Source: Pyropia yezoensis
Lineage: Eukaryota; Rhodophyta; Bangiophyceae; Bangiales; Bangiaceae
Direction of reading: 5' to 3'
Length of the DNA: 64,000 bases
Assembly (NCBI GenBank): GCA_009829735.1
Contig: CM020619.1
Span: forward strand, 19,721,816 to 19,785,815
Shown: positions 51,701 to 63,371 of the stretch, piece by piece
Position numbering within the stretch: the stretch's first letter is position 1
Layout of the letters: each line of letters opens with the position of its first letter
Position numbers and translations under genes: made by a program
Notes under the pieces: model-generated
Told to the model about the DNA's origin: nothing
The model's database searches: none
What the model saw: the letters and a program-made list of their open reading frames with translations, nothing else

Positions 51701-52039
51701 AACGTCGCCATTGTCACGGCGCTTGTACGCACGGTCGAAAAGAACGGACCGCTCAGCAGTCGTGGGTGCACCCACCTGCGCTGGGAATGGCAGACAAGCG
51801 GTTTATCAAGCGGCGGTGACGGCAACGTCCCCCTGTTGCGGGTGCCGGTCGAGGCCTGGCGTCGATTCGTTCAAGAGGTGCCGGACGTTGTGGAACTCTT
51901 CCTGCGCCGTGGCGTGGGGGCGAACCCCGCCGAGCTCGGGGGACCTAGTCGCGACGTGCGCGAGCAGCGCTATTTGCACAAAGCCTGTTGTCCATCTGAA
52001 GGCGTGCGGATACCGGAGGAGGTCGAGGGTAAGACGTAA
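48790..52039 (+). pseudogene. Plavaka/CACTA-like transposase gene with introns and frame breaks
   Basis: The first long frame (from ATG 48790) contains QLISVSHNGARFEDATGQEL, FPRVLLYLCDQTEERAVQC and CAKPCNSCNVALLSL, the D..E and PC..C pattern of Plavaka transposases. A phase-0 intron 49798-49949 (GTGCGT, ATACAG) joins FDVLH to VLDLGVTRLLVHRLV. Later exon-like stretches (50395-50900, 50887-51500) contain PILGPLHTTEVHKLLAHLLE, HGNFMNGDTSNNEQQHKEDM and RQLVRHAQGSRAVL. 51506-52039 ends with RASRRYLGAPWYDWLAFRRE and RGCTHLRWEWQT. Frame changes near 50900 and 51500 have no clear splice sites. It encodes a cut-and-paste transposase; whether it is active is doubtful. Terminal repeats were not found. 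Confidence 0.6.
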
Positions 52040-55000
52040 AGCCGACGCCACACTTTGGGTAGGGGAGTGCCCTCAAAAGGAGCGGCGCGTGACATGTCTT
52101 TCGTAGAGGTGTCCTACGATGTCCCATTATGGGTCGTGCTCTGCCCTTTGCAGCACGTATCCACCCTCTCCCGCGTTCGCACCAGCACCCGCTGTTCTTA
52201 CCGGCCGCCCTTCCCCTCCAGCGAGCTTCCCCGCCTCACCCTGCCTGCGCAGCGAGCTTTTACAAAGCTGACAGTCACAGTCGTGCAGACTCGCAGCCCC
52301 TGATCACGCCTCAGCTTGTTAGCGGCGGCGGTGTTCACCCGGGACACAGCTGAAAAGCCCCCAACCACGATTGACAGGCGCACGACATCGGGTGGTCGCG
52401 CTGCTCTCCGCGGGCAGAAACGGGAAAACGCGCCGTCGTGCTGGCTGCACCCGCCGAGGCGGCGGCCCTTTCGACGTGGGTGGTGAGTGTGGCGGCAGTC
52501 GTTGCGAGGCGGGCGGCGAGTGTGGCGGCGGTTACCGAGTTCGACCTCTACTCCGCGCGGCGCATTGGTGGTGGCGGCCCTGTTGGCCGCTGTGTGCCCG
52601 CGCGGCATGGGGAACGGCGACCGGGGCGAGGCGGGGGCAGTGCGTGAAGGGAGTGCGCGCAGCGGTCTGATCGGGCGCGACACGGTCTGGCGCAGAAGCA
52701 CAGGAAAGATCACGACTTGACCAATGATAGAGCGCGGTGCAATGCGGTCTTGTGACTACGGCGTCTCGCTCGGCCGAGCGATTTCGAGCGAGAAGAGATG
52801 CACCTTAGAGCACATCTTCCGACGCCCGATCCGTTCTTCAAAATTCCAGACTAAAACCAATTCAGACGTCAACGGGTACGGCGGTGAATGGCTCGAGAAC
52901 AATAACGCAGGGAGCAGGGGGATCTCACAGCGGAAGGCCACATGGGTCGAAGGACTTGACGCAAACTGAGGCTACCGTGCCTTTTGAGTGACGCAATTAC
53001 CAAACCAAAATACTGGGTGTCGTCCAACAACGCCAGAACGAACTTCGCCAACGTCATCACACCGGCGCAGATCGCCCTCATTTGAAGCCAGCGGCTGAGA
53101 CAAACACACCCGGAGAGCCTTAAAATACGTCGATCGTCCATCGATCGTTCACCAAGTTAGATGCGGTCGTCGTCGAATGTGATAGAAATCGACTGGGTTT
53201 GGGCCGACTCGACAACAATCGTGCTAGTAATAGGCTAATACAGCGATCGAGTGTGCCACGTGGACCATACTAAGGACCATATCTGGAGCTATAATCGTTC
53301 CGGAATATTTGCCAGGGCGCATGATCTGGCCTCTGCGGCGCAATGGAGTAATTGGAGACCTGCAGTCTGTGGGCCGGCGCGTCGCTTCCTGCAGTGGAAG
53401 CCGCTAGGGCCGTTCACGTTGCAGGGAGATTGCTCCGTGATCCCCTCAACGCCGCCCCTCTTTGATAGCGGGCTTGCCCCGCAGGGCTTCGCGCCGCCTG
53501 CGTGACTCCGGATGCAGGGCGGCATCTTGCAACGCATGCCCACTGTTGTCGCTCCCGCCTGGCATGGCAGTCGACGTTGCTTGACCTCGTCGATCGAAGG
53601 CGCCTCGATCGTACAAGCATACGCACTGTAATTCTCGACGTGCCAGATCATGTGGCACACGCTTTGTGGAAGAGGTCTACTGTCACTGTCCGACTGTATC
53701 CCAGGCGGGTGATGTTTCGGAATCGTGACAGTCATGGCGGGGCACATCATGGACCGTCCATGAGCGACGCGTGTCACACATCCTGTGTCGTCCAGGTTCT
53801 TGGTCGTGGAGCGGAGTTTTCTGAGGGCGTTCTGCTGCTGACCCGCAACCGCATTTTCCGGATGTCGTTTCCATGCAAGGGCAAAACCGTCCTGAGAGGG
53901 CCCGCGCCTTGCTCGCACTTGCATGCGGCTCGAGATGAATCAGCAGGCAACGCGAGGAAAGGAATATGTGTGTGCCTCTACCTCACGCCGCGCATCGCGC
54001 ATTCCGCGCGCTGGGCCAGCGGCAGTGCATGTTATTGGCTCTACTTGAAGATACTATCTCACCATGCGTCACGTAGAACGGCACGTTTGACCAGGAGCCG
54101 TGCATTCAAGCGCAGTGGCATCGAGACGAACAGGGCGTGTGTGGTGCCCAGAGGCGCAGGAGAAGGTCAGCCTCACCCGTCTCGGCAGGTGTTAACCGGG
54201 GTATTGTCATTCATCGTCTGCGTCACGTGTGCGCGTGGCCCGTGTGGGACAGGTCAGTGGCGATCAATTCTGCGCTTCTGGACAGTGGGAAAGGGTTGCA
54301 AGTGATACGTAAGTATTATCTCGCCACAGCCTGTGAGCGTATCGGCGTGGGGGATGGGGAAACGTACGAGCAGGGTGGACTGCCGCTGGGCTGCGGGCGA
54401 GAGCGGGGGCCGCAAGAGGGCGCACCACATTTGGTGTCAAGCGGGCGCCACGCGCCGCGCGTTGTGGTGGCGAGCGAGGCTCTCGCGCCGGCTTCCAGCC
54501 GCGCTTTTCCACCAACCGTCGTCGCAGTCGTCGCCGTCGTCGAAAAAACGTCTGATAAGCCCCTCGCCGGGCGGCACGGCGCGGCCGCTTCGCGGTGCGG
54601 CCCCCTCGCGGCGCGGCCGCCCCACGGCGTGGCCGCCCCGCGGCGCGGCAGCTCTGCTGGGGCCGCTAGCGGCGCGGCCGCCCAACGGAACGCGCCCTAC
54701 GGGTGCCGGCGAACCCGGGTGGCCCCTGGTCAGAGCACCCGGCGTCGTGCCCTGTGCCCCCTGCGGTGGTCCACCTTCGCACTCTCCGCTCGGTATGTGC
54801 CCCAACCCCGTCCATTAATGTTGAGCAACCTGTGGAGGACGCTTTTTCTGCGGCCTCCCGTGGTGGTGTCCGCCCCAAGCCGGCCCAACCCTCAGGGCAC
54901 ATACGCTTCGGGGCCGTTGAAGGCGGCTTCTGGTACGGCCCCTCGTGGCGGCTCCAGCCAAGCCCTCTGCAAGCGCCTCGGGGGCTGGGCTGTGACGCCC

Positions 55001-55687
55001 TCACGGGTGTCCCTCTTCGCGTTGTCTCCCATGCTGCTGTCCAACAATGTTGAACACCGTGCAGAGGCCGCTCTCCTTTCATCGTCTCGTGGTCCCGGCC
55101 TGCTTTTCTGCGCGACGCCCGCTGCTCGTGGGCGTCTGCTGGCCGTGTCGTGAAGCCCTGCATTTTTAACGCTCATTCGCGCGCTGGAGTGCGGTGGCGT
55201 CACTTTACAGCTGAGTCTCCGTCTCAGTGTGCTCCGGGCTGGCGGGCTGCTGTGTGCGGCCCGCCGGCACTTCTGAGGGGAGGAAGGGGAAAGCGGCGGC
55301 ACTCCCGGTGGGCGCGTGGAATGGACGTGTCCTGCGTGGATGCGGGCGGCCAGGAGCCCCCGCCATGGGGGGGTGATGGGTGTTCAGGAGGAGGTCGTGG
55401 CGGAAGTGGAATTGGAGGAGGGGGGGGGCCGCCGCGCGAGCCCCCTGGAGGGCCGCCTGCAGGGCGTGGGCGGTATTTGACCAAGAGTGAGAAACGGCGG
55501 GGCCTTGGTCGACTCTGCCGACGGAGTCGTCGCGACCTGCTGGTGGAGTCGACCGATCCGCTGTACCCGCCCAGTTGCGGTTATCTTTGCGCTTCGCGCT
55601 CTGGGGAGCAGCGGGATGGAGTGCGCGAAAGTCGTGGCGCTTCCCCGCCGCCTTCGGCGTGCGGGGACCCAGGGTTGCGGCCACTGT
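52040..55687. other. no gene recognised
   Basis: Mixed DNA with frames on both strands and no domain. 54575-54692 is an imperfect array of GCGGCGCGGCCGCCCC-like units containing several NotI-type GCGGCCGC sites. 54820-55090 holds two diverged copies of a ~240-bp unit (TTGAGCAACCTGTGGAGG.. and TTGAACACCGTGCAGAGG..) that read NVE..E.A in different frames. I see nothing else to annotate. Confidence 0.45.
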
Positions 55688-55765
55688 GGCAGCAGCAGCA
55701 GCAGCAGCCGCAGCAGCTGCTGCAGCAGCAGCAGCAGCGACAGAAGCAGCAGCAACCGCAGAGCA
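55688..55765 (+). repeat. CAG/CTG triplet tract
   Basis: Interrupted CAG repeats with a CTG pair, read in one plus frame as glutamine runs (QQQQQQPQQLLQQQQQ). It is a potentially unstable triplet array, in line with the Gln-rich gene that follows. Confidence 0.85.
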
Positions 55766-56045
55766 GCAAGCGTGGCGGGAGAGGCCGCCGAGCTCACGCC
55801 GTACATCCCCCTCTCGTAGAGGCCCGGAAAGCGGGGGGGGTGGACCATCGCAAGGGACCCCGTGCTTTGGTTCCAGCTCGTGAGGAGGCTGGGGAGGTGT
55901 GGGTGTTCCATGAAGGGGAAGCCCGCTCTTTGGGTCCCATCAGCAAGGAGGCTGGGGAGGCGGAGGTGGTCCGACTCGGCGGGGTCTGCCGAGCCCGCTC
56001 CCGCCGCCTGGCTTTCTGGGCGGCCTGCAGCCGCGGCCACCGATC

Positions 56046-59000
56046 GACCACTTTGGCTGACCGCCGCAGCGGCGGCCGATCTATCAAGTCAGGGGCCCGC
56101 CGCAGCTGCTGCCCGACGACTACCGCAGAGGGCGGCCGCAACGGCCGCCCGAAAACTACTGGGGCAGGGCGCCGCAGCGGCCGGCCGACGACGACCCGGG
56201 TGGGCCGCCCCAGCCGCTCCCTGACGGCTATCGGGGCGGGCCGCCGCAGCGGCCAACCGACGACAACTCGGGCGGGGCGCCGCGGCGGCCGCCGCCTGGC
56301 TTCTTCGGCGCCTCGCTGCAGCGGCCATCCAACGGCGTCCGGCGTTGGACGTCGCATCGGCCGCCAGAAGATGACCGGGGTGGGCCGCGCCAACTGCAGA
56401 CCAACGACCAGGGCGGGCCGCCTCAGCGGCCAGCCGACGACTTCCGGGGCGGGTCGCCCTAGCTGCCACCCGACAACTATATGGGCGGGCCGCCGCAGCG
56501 GCCAGCCGACGACTACCGGGGTGGGCAGCTGGACCCCCACCGACCGCCAGATAGCAACTGGGGCGGGCCGCCGCAGCGGTCAGCCAACACCTGCAGGGAC
56601 GGTACGCCCCGTCACACGCCCAACATCTACTGCTGCGGGTCGCCCTAGCGGCCGCCCGACAACTATCGGAGCGGGCCGCCGCAGCGGCCGGCCAACGAGT
56701 ACAGAGGCGGTCCCACCCACCACCTGCCTGACAACTACCGCGGCGGGCCGCCCCATCGGCCGCCCGACAAGTACCAGGGCAGACCGCCGCGGCGGCTGCC
56801 AGAAAACGATCGGGGGGGCCGCCGCAGCGGCCACCCGACAACTACTCGATCGGGCCGCCGCAGCGGCCAGCTGACGACTACAGGAACGGTCCTACCAACC
56901 ACCCGCTTAACATCTACCGCGAAGGACTGCCCCGGCGGCCGCGCGACAGCTACCGGGGTGGGCCGGCGCAGCGGCCGGCCGACATTTACTGGAACGGGCC
57001 GCACAGGCAGCGGCCGGCCGACGACTACCAGGGCGGGCCGCCTCAGCGGCCGACCGACGATTACCGGGGCAGGCCGCTGCAGCGGCCGCCCGACAATGTC
57101 TGCGGGTCGCTGCAGAGGCCGGCAGACGACTACCGGGGCGGGCCACCCAAGCGGCCGCCTGACAACAACTATCGGGGCGGGCCGCCGCAGCGGCCAGCCG
57201 ACAACTCCCGCGGTAAGTTGCCCAAGCAAGCGCCCGAGACATACCGCGGCCGTCCCGTGCACTGGCCTCCGCGTGGCAAGCAAGAGGGGCCGCCGCAGCG
57301 GGCACTGCTAGACCGAAAAGAGAAGCCGCCACAGCAGCCGCATCACGGGAAGCAGGGGGAGCCGCCGCAGCGGCCGTCTCACTACGCTCAGGGCGGCCCG
57401 CAGAAGCATCCTCAAGGGTGGCTCCAGCAGCGGCCGCCGTAAGACCACGAGGGGAGGCCGCTGGAGCGGCCGGGTCACGACCAGCAGCGGGGGCTGGCTC
57501 AGACCCCAGTCTGGCCAGTGAGGCCCACCTTCCTTCTGGAGGGCGGCCCCAGTGTCGGGGCGGCATAGCAAGAGTACACACGGTGCGCACCCCTCGATCC
57601 GGGGCAGCCGCCAGCGGCGAAGGCGGCGCCAGCGGAGCTGCAGCAGCAAGCGACGCTAGAGCCTCCGCCGCAGCAAGTAGCCCGGGCGGCGCCGGTGCGT
57701 CCGCAGCACACCATCCAAGTGGCACCGCCGCTACAGCAACGGGCGGCGGACCCGCGCCCGGCTCAGGAGATCTGGAGCGGCGACGGGCAGCAACAGGAGG
57801 CGATGCCTTGGGAGCGGCAGGAGGTACCCCCGCGGTCGCCGCACCGCGCGGCGGGCAGCAGTCGGGACCAGGACGCGGAGCAGCAGCACCCGGAACCTCC
57901 CCCTACTCTGCACGGCGGGGAGAGAGCAGTGGAGCCTGTAGCCGACGAGACAGCGGAGGCGAGCGGTGAGCAGGGGACGCCGCGTGGCGCGGACCCAACT
58001 GGACTGACTACGAACCCGTAGTGGTCTGCAAGGCTGTGCTGATGGTGGGGCAGGACCCAATCATGAGGACCGACCAGAACAAGGACATCTTCTGGCACAA
58101 CGTGGGGAAGATCGTGCGTCGGTCGGTGCGGGAGACGCGGCACGCCGGGGCGCAAGCGCTGGATGGTCGGAGCAGCCGGACACCGCAATGAAGAGGGGGC
58201 TCAAGGAGGACATCAGTAAGAGGTACCAGACGTTTGGAGAGTGCTGGCTGAGAGTGAAGCGGACAAACGTGACGGGCAATTCCTCTGAGGAGGACCTGAT
58301 TATAGCCTCTCAGGCGGAGTTTGAGAAGACGAGCGGCTACGAAGCGATACAAGGTCAGCGGGAGCATGTGGAAGGGCTGCACAACAGGGACGAGGCGCGC
58401 ACCGGGGTGAATAGATGGAAGGTGCTGAGGATCCTTGACAAGTACAGCTGGGCGGCCGCGATGGTTGCCTCAGGCGGCGCACGTGGCGGCGCACCCGGCA
58501 ACCCCCCCATCCCGGACAACTGTGACGAGGACGAGCATTTTTTCGTCCCAAATGGTGATGAAGAAGGCACCGTGAACCCCGCCAAGAAGGTGCGTGAGTT
58601 CCAGAGCCACTTTACCGGCACAAGGGCCGCGACGGCCGCACGCACAACCGGGTGGCCTTGGTGCGGCAGGCGGCTACCACAACCAATGTGTTGGAGAGCG
58701 ACATGGTCATAAGTCGTGACAAGATGGACCGGGCTTTTTGGACCGGACCAGACGTGCGGAACACAGCAAAAGCGGCGACGTGGCACAGAAAGGACGCGCA
58801 GGACCGCCTGGCGGCGTTTTTAGCCCGACGCGTGGCACGCATGGGCGATGCGGCGGACGCAGCTGTGGCGGCCCAACCACGGCGTGCGTCTCCCACTCTG
58901 GAACTGCCTGACTTGCCGGCGTCGCCCAAGCCAGCGCGCGATGCACGCGTAGCGGGCGAAGCGGCCGCAATAGCGGCGGCTCCAACTCTGCCAGCGTCTC

Positions 59001-59926
59001 CCGACATCGACATGCCTGATACGCCGGCTCACCTGACGCCCGGGCGCTCCCCTGCCGCCCGCGCTGATTCTGACGGTGCCAGTGGCGGTCTGGGGCATCC
59101 TGCACCGGGCAGTGGTGCTTTTCTGGACGATGCACTCTCCCCGTCTGCGTCTCTCTCGGCGTCTCCCCCTTCACTGCCGCCTTCCGAGCCGGCGACGTCC
59201 CCTGCGGAGGACTGCGCCGGACCAGCAGCGCTTTGCTTGAAGACCAACGACGAGTAGGGGATGGATGCCACACAGCGCGCCGGCCGCGCGGGAGTGCCCG
59301 ATCGAACGGGGAGGCGCACAAGTAACGGCAATGGGGCTGCTGATGTGGCGGCCGCGAGGACGACGGCCGCCTTTGTGCCGGCCGCCTGCATGAAGTTGGA
59401 AGCGGTTGCTGATGTAGCAGCCTTTGACGATCAAGGCGCAGCCACCGATGTGCCAGCCGCTCTCTCTGAGCAGGAAGCGGCAGACAACGCTGAGTCCGCC
59501 TACCATGTGGCGGCCGCGAGGGCTTTGGAGAGGTTGACCCGCGCGGACGCGGCAGGTGCGGATCTGCGCGGGCCGAGCGACGATGGAGCGCGCTCTGTCG
59601 TGCCTGTCACAGCGCGCGTTGCGGGCGCGGCGTTGACGCTTCTCCCTGCAGACGGCAATGGCACGGACAGCGACGGGGATGCCGGCAACGTGCGCCAGCG
59701 CAAGCGGCGGCCACATGCACAGCCGCGACCGCGGCGTGCACGGGCGCCGCGGACTGCGACACGGGGCAGGAGGTCCCAGGCCACGAAGCAAAGTGCGTTT
59801 GAGCGAAGTCTGAAGCATGCCGCCGCGGCGGCCGGCATGGACCTTAGCAAGCTGGATGCTCCTACTGAAGAGGAGTCGACGGACGGCGGTCTTTTGGCCG
59901 GCTCTGTGACTGTGTTTGGGCGTTAG
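56046..59926 (+). pseudogene. repeat-plus-NAM/GST-like DNA-binding protein gene, decayed
   Basis: A long plus-strand gene. First comes the 12-residue PPQRP repeat, then Gln/Pro-rich sequence to about 58000 (stops TAA 57439-57441, TAG 57566-57568), then the folded part: DYEPVVVCKAVLMVGQDPI, DIFWHNVGKIVRRSVRET, a frame change near 58188, EDISKRYQTFGECWLRVKRT, EDLIIASQAEFEKTSG and NRWKVLRILDKYS. W-entry, 'ISKRY..F', 'A...F' and 'W+-L+-..K' form the NAM-associated/GST-T3-like pattern found with plant and algal Harbinger transposons. A frame change near 58615 leads to RDGRTHNRVALVRQAA, then Pro/Ala-rich sequence to TAG 59255-59257. The same frame reopens with ATG 59261 and ends at TAG 59924-59926 with a basic cluster (RQRKRRPHAQPRPRRARAPR). 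Some breaks may be introns; stops in the repeat argue for decay. Confidence 0.55.
56085..57215 (+). repeat. 36-bp coding minisatellite (12-residue repeat)
   Basis: About 30 diverged units of 36 bp whose best frame reads GGPPQRPADDYR and variants (PPDNYR, PTDDNS, PANEYR). The repeat length is a multiple of three and substitutions respect the protein motif in one frame, unlike the 22-bp array at 46.2 kb. Two units have TAG exactly where the others have CAG (Gln): 56460-56462 and 56646-56648. One base is missing near 56812, after which the motif continues in the next frame to 57215. Confidence 0.8.
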
Positions 59927-60447
59927 TTGGTGTTTGTACCTCTAGTGCGTCTTTTTCCGTGCGTGTTTGTCTGTGCTGTGTGCGTGACGAGGCGGAGGTT
60001 TTTTCCAGGCTCTTCTAGAAGAAGTCTTTCTCCCTTGCCGCCGACGTCCACGCCGCCGTCCACGTCGCCGCCGCTGTCGTCGACGCTTCCCACCGTCATG
60101 GTCGTCCTCCGCCCCCCGACTCTTCCCGGTCCGCGACCGGGCCGCCGCTGCCGCCGCCGCCACCGTCACCGTGGCCACCCCCGCCGCCGCGGCGGCCACC
60201 CCCCACATCGCCCACCAATGGCTCCCCGCCGCCGTCGCCGCCGCCGCCACAACCACCCCGCCTCGGACGGCGGGAGGCCCGGCCGGCACCAATGTAGCAC
60301 AATACGAATCCGTTATTCGTCCACTCTCAGGGAACACTCACCAAGGGTATCGGCGCCGAAGTCACTGGAAGGCCAAGGTTGCTGTCCTTGGAGCGCAAGC
60401 CACGGGACCAAGATGGGAGCCCATATGGAAGAGTTCGTTGTTCTACC
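59927..60447. other. no gene recognised
   Basis: A pyrimidine-rich stretch, then CCG/CCA triplet DNA (60040-60260) up to the LTR of element C. Open frames reflect composition. Confidence 0.5.
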
Positions 60448-60916
60448 TGTGGCAGTGTTGACCCCCAGGTACGGGGGCAACACGTGCCATGCTAGGAGCG
60501 GCAGGCCACTAGCCTGATCCGTTCCTCCCACTGCATTTGGGTCCGTATTCCCTAAGTTTGGGATAGTTAGCTTGGTTGTAAATCCAACTTGGATTTGAGG
60601 GTTTTCTGCATTTATCGTCTCGAATTTTCGTGTGGCCCGGTGGGCAGGTGCTGGGGTGGGAGATTCTGTGTGGCGAGATTCTGAGGGGACCCTGGGGGGA
60701 TAAGGGGAGGGACAGCGGGGCTTGGCCCTGCGTCCCCGTCCCGACCAGGAAATTGTTGGACCACACACCATCCTCTTGTTTGTCCGTGGGGGGTTTGCCC
60801 TACAACAGGGACAGAGTGTGTGCGACTTGCACTTCTTCCGGTTCCCCCGACACAGGAGGCAGCCCTTGTACACCGCCCCAACTTGGGTGCCGTGTGTGTA
60901 AGTGGTTTTTGCCACA
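60448..60916 (+). repeat. 5' LTR of element C
   Basis: 469 bp, TGTGGC...GCCACA, aligned end to end with the LTRs of A and B with scattered substitutions. The 5 bases before it are CTACC; the partner duplication is outside the window. Confidence 0.95.
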
Positions 60917-61035
60917 TTTCGTGGAGCAGCAGGGGACAGAGGTAAACTTTACCTCCGGGTGCACCCGGGTGTAGGGGGCCCTCTGTCTCAGAGGAACGGT
61001 GGACTTGGACCGTGTCATACGGATCGTCAGCCAAC

Positions 61036-61555
61036 ATGGCTAGCTCGGACCCCCCGTCGTCCGGGGAGTACAGGGGTGACGCACGTACTTCAGTGCCTTT
61101 GAATACTGGTGAGACACAGGTGGGTTTACCTGGGGTCGCAGAGGGACCAGAGGTCCCTCAAGCCAGCAGGACTGGAAGTGCGGGCGGGCAACAGGCCACC
61201 CCGACTCAGTCGGGAGTTCACTTGGGTGACACTTCTGATGTGGGTGGGCCGAAGTCTGGCCACCGCGTGGTATACTCAACGGGAATGTCCCAAGGGGTGA
61301 GGACTGTCCCCACGGGTTCCACTCGGGTTGGATCCAACTTCGGCTTGGAGCCGTCGCCAACTAGGATTTCGGAGGACGGCGGACCTCCGTTGGTCGGCGA
61401 TGGGCTCGCGCCCATGCCCCCGGTTAAGACCCCTGAGGAACGTGGTTACCCCTCAGGTGGACTCCCGGAGGCGGACCGAAACTCAACTGGAGTCGTTAAT
61501 CCACTCCTCACGGAAACTGTCCGTCGGGAGGCGACCAATGTGTTGCGGCAGACTT
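61036..61555 (+). pseudogene. gag of element C, 5' part
   Basis: From ATG 61036 (begins MASSDPPSSGEYRGD) the Ser/Thr/Pro-rich N-terminal half is open until the DNA transposon inserted after CTT at 61553-61555. The remainder is at 63419-64000. Confidence 0.9.
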
Positions 61556-61599
61556 GAGTCACCGTGATAAATTCTGAAAATCTGTGATAAAATCTGACC
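61556..61599 (+). repeat. left terminal inverted repeat of the DNA transposon
   Basis: 44 bp beginning GAGTCACCG and ending AATCTGACC, matching the complement of 63372-63415 at 43 positions. Confidence 0.93.
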
Positions 61600-61653
61600 T
61601 GTCTCCAGCCCGAACAGTCGTATCTCCGAGGTACACGAGTGACTATCTTCGCT

Positions 61654-63309
61654 ATGGAGGCGCCAAAGACGACCGCCAAAGCAGTCCCGCTCATCATGGA
61701 GCGCGTCCGTGCCGGGGAGCTGCTCAAGGATGCTTTGTTGGCCGTTCACGGGTCCACGGGCTTCACTGTGGGGGCGCTGAGGACGGCCTACTACGCTGCC
61801 CGGGGGGGGGAGGGGGTGCACCATGGCAACAACATCCTGTCGGCGGCGGAGGACCTGGCGCTGCTGTACGCGGCGCAGGCCTTCAGCCACACCAACTTCC
61901 CCCTCACCCGGCCGCAACTGGCCTCCCTCGTGCAGGACCTGTGGGGCAAGAAGGTCGGCGAGACGTGGGCACGGTCTTGGGTCAAGCGTCACCGGGAGCA
62001 CCTCTCCTCCCGCACGGCCAAGGCCCTCGCCGACAAGCGCAACTCGACCTCAGTGTTTGAGGAGGTCGTCGACTGGGCTGACCAGGTGGAGAAGTTCTTG
62101 AAAGACCACCGCCTCCCCCCCTCTGCCATCCTCAACTACGATGAGTGCCGCCTCGTCGGAGGGCGCGACCGGCTGGCCGTGCAACGCATCCAAGCTACCG
62201 ACAGAGAGCGCCCAAACGCTGCCAGCACGCGGGGGGCCACTGTGGCCTCCATATTGACCTTTGTGGCCGCAAATGGGGCTCCCTTCCTGTCCGTGTATAT
62301 CTTCCGCGCGCGCTTTGGGGACAATGATGCGGCAGCCACGCGTTTCACCCTGTCACGCGTGCAGCAGCGGACGAGGGGCACCTGGCTGCGGCTGTATGGG
62401 TGGACAGAGTCGGGCTTTGTCGACGCGGCCACGTTTGCGGTCGTGATGGAGGCCTTTTGCGACGAATGGCGCCTGCGCAACCCTAACCAGGAGTGTATGC
62501 TCATTGGGGACCAGCTCGGAGCGCACCGGCAGGTCGAGGTGGTACGCGCGGCTCTCAAGAGCAACGTGTTGTGTTGGTGGTTGGTCGCCAATACCTCCCA
62601 CTGGCTGCAGGTGCTGGATGACAAGTGTTTTGCCCGGATCAAGAAGGTCGTCCCTGTCCTGTCCGACGACAAGATCATCCAGGCGCTCATGACGAACCAG
62701 CCGACCCGTGACTGTCTCCTGGAGGCGGCATACGAGGCGGAGCGCTTGGCCCTCACCCGGGAGACCATCCAGGCGGCGTTCAAGTCGGTCGGCCTCTACC
62801 CGTGGGACCGCAAGCGAGTCATCGAGCTGGCGCGCGTCAACCTTGGGATTGGGCTTCCCTCTGACGGCGTGGCTGACCAATCACGCACGGCTGCGGCTGT
62901 GGTCATCCGTCAGGCGTATGATCAACGCGCGGCCGACCAGAAAAAGGTGGTATCGGGCGTGGCAGTGGTCAAAAAGGCCAAGGTGTATAGCGGCAAGGAC
63001 CTCATCGCCCAGCACGAGGCGCGGGTGGCTGCGGACGCCAAGGCGCTGGCCGACAAGGCGGCCGCCGCGGCTGAGAAGGAGGCGGACAAGGCTGCCAAGC
63101 GTTCCCTGCGCGCGGAGGAGGCCGAGCAGAAGCTGCTGCTGGTCTGCCGCGCCTGCAACCAACGGGTACATCGGGGTGGCAAGGATTGGCACGTGTGCGC
63201 CTGCGCGGCATTCCGTGTTTGCTCCCAGTGCTTGAAAATCGGTGAGGGCAAGGCGCTGGTGAGTGCGCATAATGTGGTCTGTTCAGATGTACCTAAGCAC
63301 ACGGAGTAG
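61654..63309 (+). CDS. DDE_1-type (pogo/Tigger-like) transposase with C-terminal zinc motif
   Basis: 551 residues from ATG 61654 to TAG 63307-63309. Residues 1-150 carry helix-turn-helix-like DNA-binding regions (WARSWVKRHREHLSSRTAKA is the CENP-B-type 'W..F..RH...L..R' helix). The catalytic triad is Asp162 in NYDE, Asp286 in IGDQLGAH and Asp322 in LQVLDD, with 35 residues between the last two (DD35D). A Lys/Ala/Glu coiled coil occupies about 450-490, and a Cys/His cluster (CRACNQR, HVCACAAFRVCSQC) ends the protein and may bind zinc. It cuts and pastes the surrounding element. An in-frame GTG at 61639 lies upstream, but ATG 61654 is the plausible start. Confidence 0.9.
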   Translation: MEAPKTTAKAVPLIMERVRAGELLKDALLAVHGSTGFTVGALRTAYYAARGGEGVHHGNNILSAAEDLALLYAAQAFSHTNFPLTRPQLASLVQDLWGKKVGETWARSWVKRHREHLSSRTAKALADKRNSTSVFEEVVDWADQVEKFLKDHRLPPSAILNYDECRLVGGRDRLAVQRIQATDRERPNAASTRGATVASILTFVAANGAPFLSVYIFRARFGDNDAAATRFTLSRVQQRTRGTWLRLYGWTESGFVDAATFAVVMEAFCDEWRLRNPNQECMLIGDQLGAHRQVEVVRAALKSNVLCWWLVANTSHWLQVLDDKCFARIKKVVPVLSDDKIIQALMTNQPTRDCLLEAAYEAERLALTRETIQAAFKSVGLYPWDRKRVIELARVNLGIGLPSDGVADQSRTAAAVVIRQAYDQRAADQKKVVSGVAVVKKAKVYSGKDLIAQHEARVAADAKALADKAAAAAEKEADKAAKRSLRAEEAEQKLLLVCRACNQRVHRGGKDWHVCACAAFRVCSQCLKIGEGKALVSAHNVVCSDVPKHTE

Positions 63310-63371
63310 ACGAGATATGATTTTTTTGTTCTTGTATCTGCTCCTTATTCTCTCTCTGTCGCCGACGGTCC

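Noticed and set aside
52724-53141. Short ORFs on both strands near 52.7-53.1 kb
   Set aside because: Fewer than 100 codons, overlapping head to head, no motif, ordinary for random DNA of this composition.
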